Shown: positions 27,021 to 36,005, counted from the stretch's first letter. The stretch is 64,000 nucleotides of DNA from JAFMPW01 sp041743085 (GCA_041743085.1 JBGTNL010000108.1:1-64000); one strand, 5' to 3'. Numbers and translations: made by a program. Notes: generated from the letters alone by a model not told the origin.

Positions 27021-28010
27021 ATGTATCCACTAAGAAGAAACAGAAGATTGCGCACCTCCGAATCCATTCGCAGATTGGTGCGGGAAACGATTATTACACC
27101 CGATGACTTTCTCGTCCCCCTTTTTATTGTGGAAGGCAAGGGGGTAAAAGAAGAAATCCCGTCAATGCCCAACTATTACAGGCTAAGTCTGGATAATTTG
27201 GAAAAGGAGGTCAAAGAACTCTGGAAAATGGGGCTTTGTGCCGTTTTACTTTTTGTAAAAGTACCTGAAGAGCTGAAAGATAATCTGGGAACAGAGGCTT
27301 TAAATGAACATGGCCTTATGCAGAGAGCCATTAAAACCATCAAGAATGCCTGCCCGGATATGCTGGTAATGACAGATGTTGCGCTAGACCCTTATTCTTC
27401 GTATGGACATGACGGTATTGTCATGGGAGGCCAAATTCTTAACGATGAGACCGTAGAAATTCTGGCAGAAATGAGTGTTTCACATGCCCGGGTGGGAGCC
27501 GATTTTGTAGCTCCCAGTGATATGATGGACGGACGAATTGGTGTAATACGGGAGGCTTTGGAGGATGAAGAATTGATCAACACAGGAATTATGAGCTACA
27601 GTGCCAAATATGCAAGTGGGTTTTACGGGCCATTTCGCGATGCCCTGGATTCTGCTCCAATCGACCATGCCGATGTGCCCGGAGATAAAAAAACCTACCA
27701 GATGGACCCTGCCAACAGGTTTGAAGCCATAAAGGCAGTACAGATGGATGTGGATGAAGGCGCGGATATCGTCATGGTTAAGCCGGGACTCTGCTATTTG
27801 GATATCGTCCGGGAGATCAAGAACGAAATAGATGTTCCTCTGGCGGTTTACCAGGTTTCCGGAGAATATGCCATGCTAAAAGCCGCAGCTGATAAAGGCT
27901 GGTTGGACCACGATATCGTGATGATGGAGCAATTGGTTGCCATTAAGCGGGCGGGAGCCAATATAATAGCGAGTTACTTTGCGAGGGATGCGGTTAAGCT
28001 ACTTAGCTAA
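27021..28010 (+). CDS. hemB: Delta-aminolevulinic acid dehydratase (porphobilinogen synthase)
   Basis: This protein condenses two 5-aminolevulinates into porphobilinogen. The product is 329 residues, the normal length. The Schiff-base lysines are in YSAKYASGF (Lys196) and MVKPGLCYL (Lys254). The segment DVALDPYSSYGHDG (119-132) has no Cys where zinc-type enzymes have a three-Cys site, so this is the magnesium/potassium-dependent class. It is the last gene of the haem run, separated from hemF by a broken gene and the PhzF-like gene. Confidence 0.95.
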   Translation: MYPLRRNRRLRTSESIRRLVRETIITPDDFLVPLFIVEGKGVKEEIPSMPNYYRLSLDNLEKEVKELWKMGLCAVLLFVKVPEELKDNLGTEALNEHGLMQRAIKTIKNACPDMLVMTDVALDPYSSYGHDGIVMGGQILNDETVEILAEMSVSHARVGADFVAPSDMMDGRIGVIREALEDEELINTGIMSYSAKYASGFYGPFRDALDSAPIDHADVPGDKKTYQMDPANRFEAIKAVQMDVDEGADIVMVKPGLCYLDIVREIKNEIDVPLAVYQVSGEYAMLKAAADKGWLDHDIVMMEQLVAIKRAGANIIASYFARDAVKLLS

Positions 28011-28084
28011 AAGGGTATTACGGTTAATTTGGAATGCTGATCCGCTCGGGAAGCTGCAAGAATCCTCGGTTAGCAGCAACACCA

Positions 28085-28116
28085 TTTGTAATACTAGGGT
28101 TATCGAGGTATCTTCG
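28085..28116 (+). promoter_or_regulatory. Promoter upstream of serine hydrolase
   Basis: TTTG at 28085-28088, then a 20-bp spacer, then TATCTTCG at 28109-28116, one base off the TAnnTTTG consensus. Transcription would start near 28122. Confidence 0.5.
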
Positions 28117-28192
28117 CCCGAACCTTAAAATTGGCTGAACTCAATTGAACGACCAAACCCAACATTCCGGCAGACCCTTTATTTCTAACGGC

Positions 28193-29542
28193 GTGAAAAT
28201 CAAATTAGAACCTGTGAATATTTTATTTTTTATACTCATTAGTCTTTTTTTAGTAATAGGCCGGGCCCAGGAAGGAACACCCCTTTTAATAGACGACCCC
28301 CATGCAGTGGGTCTTACCTATGCCAAGCCCTTCGAAGTAGGGATGGATTCCGCTTATATTCAATCCAAAGTGGATTCTATAATGACAGTGGGAATAAGAC
28401 AAAAAGCCTTCCCGGGCGCTCAACTTTTGGTGGCTAAAGAAGGTAAGATCATATTTCACCAGGCGTATGGTTTTCACACCTATGATAGCCTGTCTATGGT
28501 TGCGCCAGATGATATTTATGACCTGGCGTCCGTTACGAAAATCATGGGGCCGCTCCCCGCACTTATGAAATTGGTGGACGAGGACAAAATTATGCTCGAT
28601 AAACCCTTCAGCACCTACTGGAAACCCTGGCGAAGGCACAAAGACAAAAAAGACCTGACACTGCGGGAGATCTTGGCACATCAGGCCGGACTGGAGCCAT
28701 ATATCGTATTTCTTAACAGAGTGATGAGAAATGGGAAACTGAAAAAAAGATTCTTTCATAAAAATTATAACAGTCGGTTTCAAAAGCAGGCCTATGAAGG
28801 AATCTTTGTCAAAACCCGGTTTAAAAACAAAATGCATCGCATTATTAATCGGTCAGAAGTAAGCAATGACAAAAAATATTTGTATTCCGGCCTTGCTTTT
28901 TTACTATTTCCCGATCTTATCTCCCAATTGACCGGAAGACCGTACGAAGACTATTTACACGACACTTTCTATACTCCCCTGGGATGCACCACTTTGGGTT
29001 TTAATCCAAAAAAACATCATTTTTCCAATGCTATTGTCCCTACTGAAGAGGATACCCTTTACAGAAAGGCCCTGGCGCAAGGCTGGGTACATGATGAAAA
29101 CGCCTCTCTCTTAGGAGGAGTATCCGGGAATGCCGGGCTTTTTGCCACCGCCGTAGACCTGGCAAAGATGATGCAATTGTATCAAAATTACGGCATATAC
29201 GCAGGGCAACGCTATATTTCAGGACCTACCGTAAGGGAGTTCATCAAAGTGCAATACCCCGAAAACGATAACCGAAGGGGACTTGGCTTTGACAAGCCTG
29301 TCCTGGACAATGCCGAATTGCCCCTTCCAGAAGCCTATCCGGCTCCCGACGCAAGCGCAGAAAGTTTCGGACATAGTGGTTTTACAGGTACTTTTGTATG
29401 GGCAGACCCCATAAACCAATTGGTATTTATTTTTTTGTCGAACCGTGTTTACCCGAGCAGGACATCCAGGAACTTATACACACTCAACATCCGCACGACC
29501 CTTCATGAGGTCTTCTATACAGCCAATTTGGAAAGCAATTAG
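28193..29542 (+). CDS. Secreted serine hydrolase (class C beta-lactamase-like)
   Basis: I chose the GTG at 28193, because it gives a clean signal peptide ending near ...VIGRAQE. The longer frame from TTG at 28145 does not. The mature part has the penicillin-binding fold motifs: SxxK in ASVTKIMGP (Ser113, Lys116), Tyr in YLYSGLAF, and GHSGFTG near the C terminus as the third motif. Such enzymes act as D-amino acid peptidases, esterases or beta-lactamases. Related domains are also fused to family 3 glycosidases in this phylum. The substrate is not known. Confidence 0.88.
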   Translation: MKIKLEPVNILFFILISLFLVIGRAQEGTPLLIDDPHAVGLTYAKPFEVGMDSAYIQSKVDSIMTVGIRQKAFPGAQLLVAKEGKIIFHQAYGFHTYDSLSMVAPDDIYDLASVTKIMGPLPALMKLVDEDKIMLDKPFSTYWKPWRRHKDKKDLTLREILAHQAGLEPYIVFLNRVMRNGKLKKRFFHKNYNSRFQKQAYEGIFVKTRFKNKMHRIINRSEVSNDKKYLYSGLAFLLFPDLISQLTGRPYEDYLHDTFYTPLGCTTLGFNPKKHHFSNAIVPTEEDTLYRKALAQGWVHDENASLLGGVSGNAGLFATAVDLAKMMQLYQNYGIYAGQRYISGPTVREFIKVQYPENDNRRGLGFDKPVLDNAELPLPEAYPAPDASAESFGHSGFTGTFVWADPINQLVFIFLSNRVYPSRTSRNLYTLNIRTTLHEVFYTANLESN

Positions 29543-29593
29543 GTCATTTTAAATCCTAATTTTATCGTTACCTTCGCCTTATAATTCTGAGCA

Positions 29594-30694
29594 ATGGGAT
29601 TACTTATCATCTACGCCCTTATTTCCATTTTTTTTTCTTTTTTATGCTCCATTCTGGAGGCCGTATTACTGAGTGTAACCCCCACATTCATCAATGTGAA
29701 AAAAAAGGAGGGAAAAGCGTATGCCGCCGAACTGGAGGAACTTAAAAAAGATGTGGATAAACCGCTTATAGCAATTCTTACGGTCAATACCGTTGCACAT
29801 ACCGTTGGGGCTATTCTCGTAGGTGTCCAGGCCAAGGTAGCTTACGGAAATATATACGGCACCAATACCCGGACCTTTCTGGGAATTGAGTTTACGGAAG
29901 AAATGATGGTAGGAGTAGTATCTACGGTGATGACCATGCTTATCTTAATAGCTTCGGAGATTATTCCAAAGACCATCGGAGCAACTTTTTGGAAGCAATT
30001 GGCAAATTTCAGTACTAAGACGCTGCTCGTGATGGTCGCGATCCTGAAGTGGACCGGTCTTTTATGGGTGCTTCAATTGTTCACCAGGCTTATAGGCAAG
30101 AAGGGGCAGCATGGAAGCGTTTTAAGCCGTGAAGATTTTACTACCATGGCTGATATTGCTCATGAGGAAGGAATTTTTGAAAAATCTGAGTCGACCGTAA
30201 TTAAAAATCTCCTACGGTTTGATGAGGTGGCCGTGAAGGATATTATGACTCCCAGAAGTGTGATGAAAACCGCCTCGGAGAATAGTTCCATACAGGAATT
30301 TTTTGAAGCAAATCCCAAAATTCACTTCTCCAGGATCCCCGTGTACCAGGACAGAGTGGACAATATCACCGGTTTCGTTCTAAAAGATATTATTTTAGAG
30401 GAGATCATCAACAAAAATGGAGCGGATAACCTCGCATCCATTCGTCGCGATATATTAGTCACCAGGAGAAATACCCCTATTCCACAATTGTTTGAGATCT
30501 TCATCGCTGAACGGGAACACATAGCTCTTGTAGTTGATGAATACGGCTCGGTAAGTGGCCTGGTAACCATGGAGGACGTAATTGAAACGCTATTGGGGCT
30601 TGAAATTATGGATGAGAGCGACAATGTAGCGGATTTACAGCAGCTAGCCCGGAAAAATTGGAAAACCAGGGCTAAACGCCTGGGAATTTATTAA
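29594..30694 (+). CDS. CNNM/CorB-type membrane transporter with CBS pair
   Basis: The 366-residue product has four membrane segments in the first 165 residues: DUF21/CNNM, with VTPTFINVKKKEG after helix one and ASEIIPKTIGA before helix three. Two CBS domains follow, in VKDIMTPRSVMKTA and LVVDEYGSVSGLVTMEDVIE. The family moves Mg2+ or Co2+ or exports Mg2+. The usual C-terminal CorC_HlyC domain of about 80 residues is missing, which is common in the shorter members. It lies 52 bp after the serine hydrolase and 22 bp before the MGMT gene. Confidence 0.87.
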   Translation: MGLLIIYALISIFFSFLCSILEAVLLSVTPTFINVKKKEGKAYAAELEELKKDVDKPLIAILTVNTVAHTVGAILVGVQAKVAYGNIYGTNTRTFLGIEFTEEMMVGVVSTVMTMLILIASEIIPKTIGATFWKQLANFSTKTLLVMVAILKWTGLLWVLQLFTRLIGKKGQHGSVLSREDFTTMADIAHEEGIFEKSESTVIKNLLRFDEVAVKDIMTPRSVMKTASENSSIQEFFEANPKIHFSRIPVYQDRVDNITGFVLKDIILEEIINKNGADNLASIRRDILVTRRNTPIPQLFEIFIAEREHIALVVDEYGSVSGLVTMEDVIETLLGLEIMDESDNVADLQQLARKNWKTRAKRLGIY

Positions 30695-30715
30695 AGAAAA
30701 TTCGAATATTGAGTA

Positions 30716-31189
30716 GTGGAAACCACCTGTATTAAGACGCCCCTCGGTTTTGCGCGCATAGAAGGCGATGAAAATGGTTTGACTTTAATAACCGTTCTTG
30801 ATTCCAGGGAGGAGGTGACAATGGTCGTTCCCCAAGTCCTGGAAGATACGGTGTATCAACTCCGGGAGTATTTTAATGGAGATCGAAGCGTTTTTGATCT
30901 TGCTTTGAATCCTCATGGAACCGCATTTCAAAAAAGGGTATGGCAGGCGTTACTGGAAATTCCTTTCGGAAAAACAACATCCTATTTACAGCTTTCAAAA
31001 AAATTGGGGGATGTTAAGGCCATAAGGGCAGTAGCAGCTGCCAATGGAAAAAATCCTCTTTGGATCGTAATTCCATGTCATAGGGTTATTGGCAGTGATG
31101 GCTCATTAACAGGTTATGCAGGCGGACTTCACCGGAAAAAATGGTTATTAAACCATGAGAGCCCTGCCAGGCAACAATCACTATTTTAA
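30716..31189 (+). CDS. ogt: Methylated-DNA-protein cysteine methyltransferase
   Basis: This protein repairs O6-methylguanine by taking the methyl group onto its own Cys, a single-use reaction. The 157-residue product starts at a GTG. The acceptor Cys is in IPCHRVIG (about residue 121), preceded by the helix-turn-helix VKAIRAVAAANGKNP. The N-terminal metal-binding half of Ada is absent, so it is an Ogt-type enzyme. It lies 22 bp after the CNNM gene and may be co-transcribed. Confidence 0.93.
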   Translation: METTCIKTPLGFARIEGDENGLTLITVLDSREEVTMVVPQVLEDTVYQLREYFNGDRSVFDLALNPHGTAFQKRVWQALLEIPFGKTTSYLQLSKKLGDVKAIRAVAAANGKNPLWIVIPCHRVIGSDGSLTGYAGGLHRKKWLLNHESPARQQSLF

Positions 31190-31258
31190 AATTCACAAAC
31201 TACCTGGTCGGTAAGAACGAGATTTTAAGTAATAAAATTAAGGTACTGAGCAGTTCAT

Positions 31259-31282
31259 CGGGGTTTTCATTTAAAAACCCCG
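31259..31282. terminator. Hairpin between convergent genes
   Basis: CGGGGTTTT (31259-31267) pairs with AAAACCCCG (31274-31282) around a 6-base loop. It lies 70 bp past the MGMT gene and before the convergent lipoprotein gene. No T run follows the stem on the plus strand, so it may only slow transcription or work in both directions. Confidence 0.5.
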
Positions 31283-31351
31283 GTCACGGCTCCGCATTGC
31301 AAATATTTCGGGTTGCAAAACGGACCGGCTGGTTTGTTTTACGAAGATGAG

Positions 31352-32467
31352 CTATTGGACGATATACGTGGGAGCAAATGGTAAAATAATATTCGACAGC
31401 AGTTCTCCTTCAGTGGAAATCAGCAGTACCCCACCCTCTAATCCTGCAGTATCCTGTGTAGCATAACCCACTATAAATACTTCTGCATTTTCTACATAGC
31501 CAAAGGCTGATAAGTTAATGGTAGTCTGCATTTCATTTTGTACCTGCTGTACAATAGAGATCATATCTATGATATTGTTTTCACTTTTTTTGAAATCATA
31601 AACTGCCGGGCCAAACTCCACAAGGGAAGGTTGTGCATAGAAATTCAGGTAGTAGAGTGTCCCGTCAATTACATCCGCCTCAAGAGGGCCGGGCGAGAAG
31701 AACCTGTTCACAGAAAAATTTTCTGTGGTTTTTATTTCAAACGTACCAAAATCATAGGTGGTATACCCATATTGGTTGCCGTTAGAGCCGGTTATTACCC
31801 CAACATCTCCCAGGTCATCTATGAGAATACTTGGAATGGCATCCCCGAAGTCCAGAGTTTTTATAACAGTATTGGTTACGGTATTCAAAACGGCAATCTT
31901 ATAATCAGATCTTCCATCCAAGTAGGGTATCAGGAGTCTTTTATTAAAGTACAACGGTTGATAAACATTTTTTACATTAAAGTCCAGGGAGAGATCCACG
32001 TTTTCGTCAGTAGAAGGATCTATTATACGTATCCCTAAATTTGTTGAGCCTCTTGGGCTATAATACCCCATAAAGAATTTACTTTCAGAGTTTGTACCCC
32101 AAATGACCGACTGTTCCGTAGAAATGGCATAAAAATTCTCAAACAGCTTGTTTTGTCCAGTAGCGACATTTCTCTGAATGGCAGTAAAACTGCCCGAGGA
32201 GAATCTGTAAAAGGTTAATAGATTATTAACCTGGCGAAGTGTAAGAAATTGTGTGCCCAGACCACTTTCTTCCGTTAGGTTAACCGTACTACCTTCCTTT
32301 GTAGCGCCATTGTGTGAATATTGATAAAGGTTATCGAAATCCTGGGCCAACAAAGTAAAATCGGGGCTTTTCAACGAGGCCTTCGGTGGTAATTGGCCAT
32401 CATCCTTGGAACAACTAAATACTACCAAATATATGAGAAACGACCAAAAGAAGACCCTGGGTTTCAT
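31352..32467 (-). CDS. Secreted lipoprotein of unknown function
   Basis: I used the ATG at 32467 (MKPRVFFWSF), because the longer frame from 32509 would put 14 unrelated residues before the signal. The lipobox VVFSCSKDD places Cys near residue 19. The 371-residue mature protein is rich in Ser, Thr, Asn and aromatic residues and looks beta-rich, with motifs that recur loosely (for example LTFYRFSSGSF and TTYDFGTFEIKTT). No known domain is recognised. It could be a beta-propeller or a substrate-binding surface protein. It stands alone on the minus strand. Confidence 0.75.
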   Translation of the reverse strand: MKPRVFFWSFLIYLVVFSCSKDDGQLPPKASLKSPDFTLLAQDFDNLYQYSHNGATKEGSTVNLTEESGLGTQFLTLRQVNNLLTFYRFSSGSFTAIQRNVATGQNKLFENFYAISTEQSVIWGTNSESKFFMGYYSPRGSTNLGIRIIDPSTDENVDLSLDFNVKNVYQPLYFNKRLLIPYLDGRSDYKIAVLNTVTNTVIKTLDFGDAIPSILIDDLGDVGVITGSNGNQYGYTTYDFGTFEIKTTENFSVNRFFSPGPLEADVIDGTLYYLNFYAQPSLVEFGPAVYDFKKSENNIIDMISIVQQVQNEMQTTINLSAFGYVENAEVFIVGYATQDTAGLEGGVLLISTEGELLSNIILPFAPTYIVQ

Positions 32468-32620
32468 GCAACTTTTTTTTAAAGATAAGTCATTTTTGGA
32501 ATGGCACACTTATTTAATCCGTATAATAGGGCGTTTTACAAAACATCAAAATATCCTGAGTAAAAAAGATTCCTTACATTTAAATTAGTCAAGCTCACAC
32601 TGTTTCCTAAACGATAGACT

Positions 32621-33334
32621 ATGCTACATAAAATTGAACTGGAACACATTTTGTTTTTAGATATAGAAACTGTTCCAGAAGTGGCACATTTTGAAGATCT
32701 GGATGACGAAAAAAAGGATCTTTGGGAGCAAAAAACGCAATATCGGAGAAAGGAAGAATATTCGCCGGAAGAATTTTACGAGCGGGCAGGGATCTGGGCC
32801 GAGTTTGGTAAGATCATCTGTATTTCTGTGGGGTATTTTAATTTTAAGGGAAACATAAGGAACTTACGAGTTACTTCCTTCCATGGGGAGGAAAACAACA
32901 TATTAATGGAATTTAAAGGGCTGCTGGAAACTCATTTCAGTCACCCAAAACATTTGCTTTGTGCCCATAACGGCAAGGAATTCGACTTTCCCTACATTGC
33001 AAGAAGAATGATCATTCACCGCATAGCCATACCCAACAAGTTAGACCTTTTTGGTAAAAAACCCTGGGAAGTTCCGCATTTAGATACCATGGAACTCTGG
33101 AAATTTGGGGACTACAAACACTATACTTCCCTTAAGCTGATGGCGAATGTCCTTGGAATCCCTTCGCCGAAGGTAGATATAGACGGTAGTATGGTGCGGG
33201 GGGTCTACTATGATGAAGGCGATCTGGAACGAATTATCTCCTATTGTGAACTGGATGTCATTACGCTGGCACAGGTATTTTTGCGTTTAAGGAATGAGGA
33301 GCTGTTGGATGAAACGGAAATTAAACGAGTGTAG
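32621..33334 (+). CDS. PolB-like 3'-5' exonuclease domain protein
   Basis: The 237-residue product carries a DEDD-type nuclease core. Motif I is LFLDIETVPE (Asp, Glu near residues 14-16), motif II is HNGKEFDFPYIARR (Asp near residue 125), and motif III is YCELDVITLAQVF with the final Asp (about 216). It has no polymerase domain, so it is a free-standing exonuclease similar to the proofreading part of family B DNA polymerases. The specific role in repair is unknown. No obvious operon partner is adjacent. Confidence 0.85.
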   Translation: MLHKIELEHILFLDIETVPEVAHFEDLDDEKKDLWEQKTQYRRKEEYSPEEFYERAGIWAEFGKIICISVGYFNFKGNIRNLRVTSFHGEENNILMEFKGLLETHFSHPKHLLCAHNGKEFDFPYIARRMIIHRIAIPNKLDLFGKKPWEVPHLDTMELWKFGDYKHYTSLKLMANVLGIPSPKVDIDGSMVRGVYYDEGDLERIISYCELDVITLAQVFLRLRNEELLDETEIKRV

Positions 33335-33447
33335 GAATCACGATTTCACGGCCACAACAACAAATCCTATAAAAATCTCGTGAATTATATTAGAAATAAC
33401 CCGGTCAAATGGTCTAATGATTCAACATTCCCTGAGTAATAGATCCC

Positions 33448-33960
33448 TCACCCGTCTAACTTTGACTGAATATAAACCGGAAAGTGATCGCTGTAGCCTC
33501 CCAAATATTTTTTCCCTCCAAAAGTCCTGAAAGGCATTCCTGCATACCTGCCTTTAAATTCCGTTAAAAACCTCTCGTCAAAAATATTGGCATGGGCAAC
33601 TCTATGAGTCCCTTTTTCATCTAAATAAAATTTCGCCAACCTATTGATTTAGTGTTATTTATATCGGTTGGTATTGGCCATTCTTTAATTAATGCCCACC
33701 TGCCTGCCGCAGGTAGGTTATGGGCTTTCATAATTCAGAAAGTTATGTGAAATCATGATCTGATCATACAAAGCCCAACTGCTTCTATAATTGTCACTGC
33801 CTCTTTCAGGAGTCAGTAGTTTTTCCATTGGATCGTCTAAGGTATCGAAAAGATTTTCCGGATTGTAGAAGGCAATGGTATAAAGTTTCCTGGTGTTATT
33901 TGGTTCTAAAAAAGAAATAGCATGGTTTTTAGCCGTTGGTATTAAAAATACGAATATCAC
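33448..33960 (-). pseudogene. Endonuclease/exonuclease/phosphatase gene remnant
   Basis: Two frames, 33718-33960 and 33448-33639, look like the two ends of one enzyme of the DNase I-like superfamily. The first gives YTIAFYNPENLFDTLDDP, then jumps straight to PERGSDNYRSSWALYDQIM, which normally lies some 200 residues later, so a large internal deletion is inferred. The second gives HANIFDERFLTEFKGRYAG and then KKYLGGYSDHFPV, the usual C terminus with the catalytic Asp-His. The two are separated by a stop and by sequence that includes the palindrome at 33698-33718. The gene is dead. Confidence 0.75.
33698..33718. repeat. REP-like palindrome, copy 3
   Basis: ACCTGCCTGC and GCAGGTAGGT pair around one base with a single G-T wobble. 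It lies in the gap of the broken endonuclease gene, right after the stop of the N-terminal part. Confidence 0.6.
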
Positions 33961-33975
33961 TTGGTTCCTATTGAT

Positions 33976-33983
33976 TAGATTTG
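33976..33983 (+). promoter_or_regulatory. Possible -7 box for hflX
   Basis: TAGATTTG fits TAnnTTTG and lies 17 bp before the hflX ATG. A -33 partner at standard spacing is not clear. Confidence 0.4.
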
Positions 33984-33999
33984 CATTTTAATAGAAGTT

Positions 34000-35211
34000 A
34001 TGCTGGCAACAAAGACAATTGAACATGAAAAAGTGGTTCTGATCGGTGTTATCAACCGGGCGCAGGACGAGGAGAAGGTGAGGGAGTATCTTGATGAGCT
34101 TCAATTTCTCACCTATACGGCCGGGGGAGAGGTAGAAAAGCGCTTTGTGCAGAGAGTGGAACTGCCAAATCCGAAAACCTACATTGGCAGTGGTAAAATG
34201 CAGGAGGTTGAAGCCTACGTGAAAGAAAACGAAATAGGGTCTGTAATTTTTGACGACGAACTTACTCCGGTTCAACAGCGGAATATTGAAAAACAGTTGC
34301 GGTGTAAAATTCTGGACAGAACCGGACTTATACTGGATATTTTTGCACAAAGAGCCAAAACAAGCTATGCCAGGACCCAGGTAGAACTTGCCCAATACGA
34401 ATATCTCCTGCCAAGGCTAACAGGTTTATGGACACACCTTGAAAGGCAACGTGGCGGTATAGGGATGCGGGGACCCGGGGAAACGGAGATTGAAACGGAC
34501 AGAAGGATTGTCCGTGACCGGATTTCACTGCTCAAAAAAAAATTGACCAAAATAGACCGGCAGATGGAAACCCAGAGGGGTAATCGGGGATCCCTGGTCC
34601 GGGTAGCATTAATAGGTTATACCAACGTAGGGAAATCCACCTTAATGAATGTCATTAGTAAAAGTGATGTCTTTGCAGAGGACAAACTTTTCGCCACTTT
34701 GGATACAACGGTTCGCAAAGTAGTCATAGGAAATTTACCATTTTTATTAAGCGATACGGTGGGTTTTATACGCAAGCTGCCTACAGAGCTGGTGGAAAGT
34801 TTTAAAAGCACCCTTGATGAAGTGCGCGAAGCCGACCTGCTGTTACACGTGGTGGATATCTCCCATCCCAACTTTGAGGAACATATTGCCTCCGTTAATC
34901 TCATTTTGGATGATATAATGGCTGGAGATAAACCCACACTGATGGTATTCAATAAAATTGATCGATACGAGCACGAAACGATAGCGGAAGACGACCTGAT
35001 CACCGAAAAAAACAGCAGTCACTTTACCCTCGAAGAATGGAAAAGGACCTGGATGGGCAGATTGGGAGACAATTCCATTTTTATTTCAGCACTTAACAAA
35101 GAGAATCTCGATGAATTTCGCAAGCGGGTTTATGATGAAGTGAGAACTATCCACGTGAGCAGATTTCCCTATAATAATTTCCTGTATCCGGAAAATCCGG
35201 ATATGTACTGA
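34000..35211 (+). CDS. hflX: GTPase HflX
   Basis: The 403-residue product has the HflX N-terminal domain (residues about 10-150, with the nucleotide-binding IGSGKMQEV) and then a G domain: GYTNVGKSTLMN (G1), DTVGFIRKLP (G3) and FNKIDRYEH (G4). GGIGMRGPGETEIETDRR, before the G domain, is an HflX hallmark. HflX binds 70S/50S ribosomes and is thought to split or rescue them under heat or antibiotic stress. The C-terminal extra domain is short. It is followed by a noncoding-RNA module, so no downstream operon partner is apparent. Confidence 0.95.
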   Translation: MLATKTIEHEKVVLIGVINRAQDEEKVREYLDELQFLTYTAGGEVEKRFVQRVELPNPKTYIGSGKMQEVEAYVKENEIGSVIFDDELTPVQQRNIEKQLRCKILDRTGLILDIFAQRAKTSYARTQVELAQYEYLLPRLTGLWTHLERQRGGIGMRGPGETEIETDRRIVRDRISLLKKKLTKIDRQMETQRGNRGSLVRVALIGYTNVGKSTLMNVISKSDVFAEDKLFATLDTTVRKVVIGNLPFLLSDTVGFIRKLPTELVESFKSTLDEVREADLLLHVVDISHPNFEEHIASVNLILDDIMAGDKPTLMVFNKIDRYEHETIAEDDLITEKNSSHFTLEEWKRTWMGRLGDNSIFISALNKENLDEFRKRVYDEVRTIHVSRFPYNNFLYPENPDMY

Positions 35212-35267
35212 GCGTATTTGAAAAGCAGCAACATACCACTTACCTCTTAAATGTGCATATTGGGACT

Positions 35268-35333
35268 TTCACAACAGTTTACGGCAGGTTCACAACAAAA
35301 ATTGAGAGAAATTGGAAGACTAAGATACATTTG
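35268..35333 (+). promoter_or_regulatory. Activator-type promoter of ncRNA module A
   Basis: TTCACAACA occurs at 35268-35276 and again at 35289-35297, 21 bp apart. TTG at 35302-35304 is the -33 element, then a 21-bp spacer, then TACATTTG at 35326-35333 as the -7 element. From the second TTCACAACA to the -7 box is 37 bp, exactly as at 41638-41703. Direct repeats two DNA turns apart, upstream of the -33 region, are the usual LytTR-type operator geometry. The protein that binds is not known. Confidence 0.7.
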
Positions 35334-35356
35334 CCGAATAAATAAGTGTTTGTGTT

Positions 35357-35374
35357 TCCCGATAGCTATCGGGA
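35357..35374. repeat. Palindrome TCCCGATAGCTATCGGGA, copy 1
   Basis: A perfect 18-bp palindrome within the ncRNA module A. A shorter perfect version lies at 38470-38483. The RNA version can fold as a hairpin of 7-8 bp. Confidence 0.7.
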
Positions 35375-35439
35375 CCCAAATCAACATAACCTATTAAAAG
35401 CTATAACTAACCAAATTTTACAAGCCTGCTTTACTAATA

Positions 35440-35468
35440 AGCCCCGAAAGACTGTCGGGGCTTTTTTA
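35440..35468 (+). terminator. Intrinsic terminator of ncRNA module A
   Basis: AGCCCCGA (35440-35447) pairs with TCGGGGCT (35455-35462) around a 7-base loop, followed by a run of six T (35462-35467). It may also serve the convergent lipoprotein gene. Confidence 0.85.
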
Positions 35469-35486
35469 TTTGTAAGCGCGAAATTA

Positions 35487-36005
35487 CTATTGTGCCTTTA
35501 ATTGAAATGTACCTTTTACTATTACCGTGTCTGCCGTATTCAGAGGCCTTGCAAGTTTCATGTCCACAGAGCCTTTGATCTCTTTGCTATTGATATTTGT
35601 AATAGTGACCGTTCCTTTGCCGCCTATTGCGCCGGTATCATACAAGCCATTGGCAAACTGGTAACCAGCATAGCCCTCAGCATCAATTTCTTTCATTGTA
35701 TAGGCACGGGCTTCAAGTTTACTACTCTTAAGGCCTATAAATAATTCCTTTCCCTGGGTATTCCTGAAACTAAGGGGAAGTAATTCAATTCCGTTCGTCT
35801 GCTGTATGCCGGTATTACTGACGGTTCCGCTAAAATTTTCATTGTAGTCCCCGGTAAAAATAAAATTACCATTCCCGGAGTAGACGGAATCAACGGCCGG
35901 GCCTTCATCTGTTTTACTACAACTTAAAGTAAGGGTAATCAAAGCAAAAATAAAAACTAAGGCTAATCTGTAATGCAACTGTTTTTTTAATTGGTACGTT
36001 TTCAT
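35487..36005 (-). CDS. Lipoprotein of unknown function
   Basis: The protein has 172 residues. The signal peptide ends at a lipobox (LTLSCSKTDEG, Cys about 29). The mature part is Ser/Gly/Asn-rich with beta-strand-like stretches (NGNFIFTGDYNENFSGTVSN) and ends GTFQLKAQ. No domain is recognised. The gene is one of a minus-strand run of lipoproteins at 35.5-38.1 kb. Its end faces the ncRNA module A terminator. Confidence 0.75.
   Translation of the reverse strand: MKTYQLKKQLHYRLALVFIFALITLTLSCSKTDEGPAVDSVYSGNGNFIFTGDYNENFSGTVSNTGIQQTNGIELLPLSFRNTQGKELFIGLKSSKLEARAYTMKEIDAEGYAGYQFANGLYDTGAIGGKGTVTITNINSKEIKGSVDMKLARPLNTADTVIVKGTFQLKAQ

Larger units (their letters stand above)
35339..35468 (+). 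ncRNA. Small noncoding RNA, module A
   Basis: A transcript of about 130 nt is predicted from the -7 box at 35326-35333 to the terminator at 35440-35468. It has no ATG, so it is unlikely to encode a protein. It shares with module B (41709-41857) a 5' part (TAAGT..TT.GTGTTT), a CCCAAATC box (35375-35382), an AACCAAAT..TT.CAA box (35409-35423) and CCTGCTT just before the terminator. Module A also contains an 18-bp CCGATAGCTATCGG-type palindrome (35357-35374) that B lacks. The function is unknown. I infer a trans-acting RNA or a target-binding RNA with exposed C-rich loops. Confidence 0.65.
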
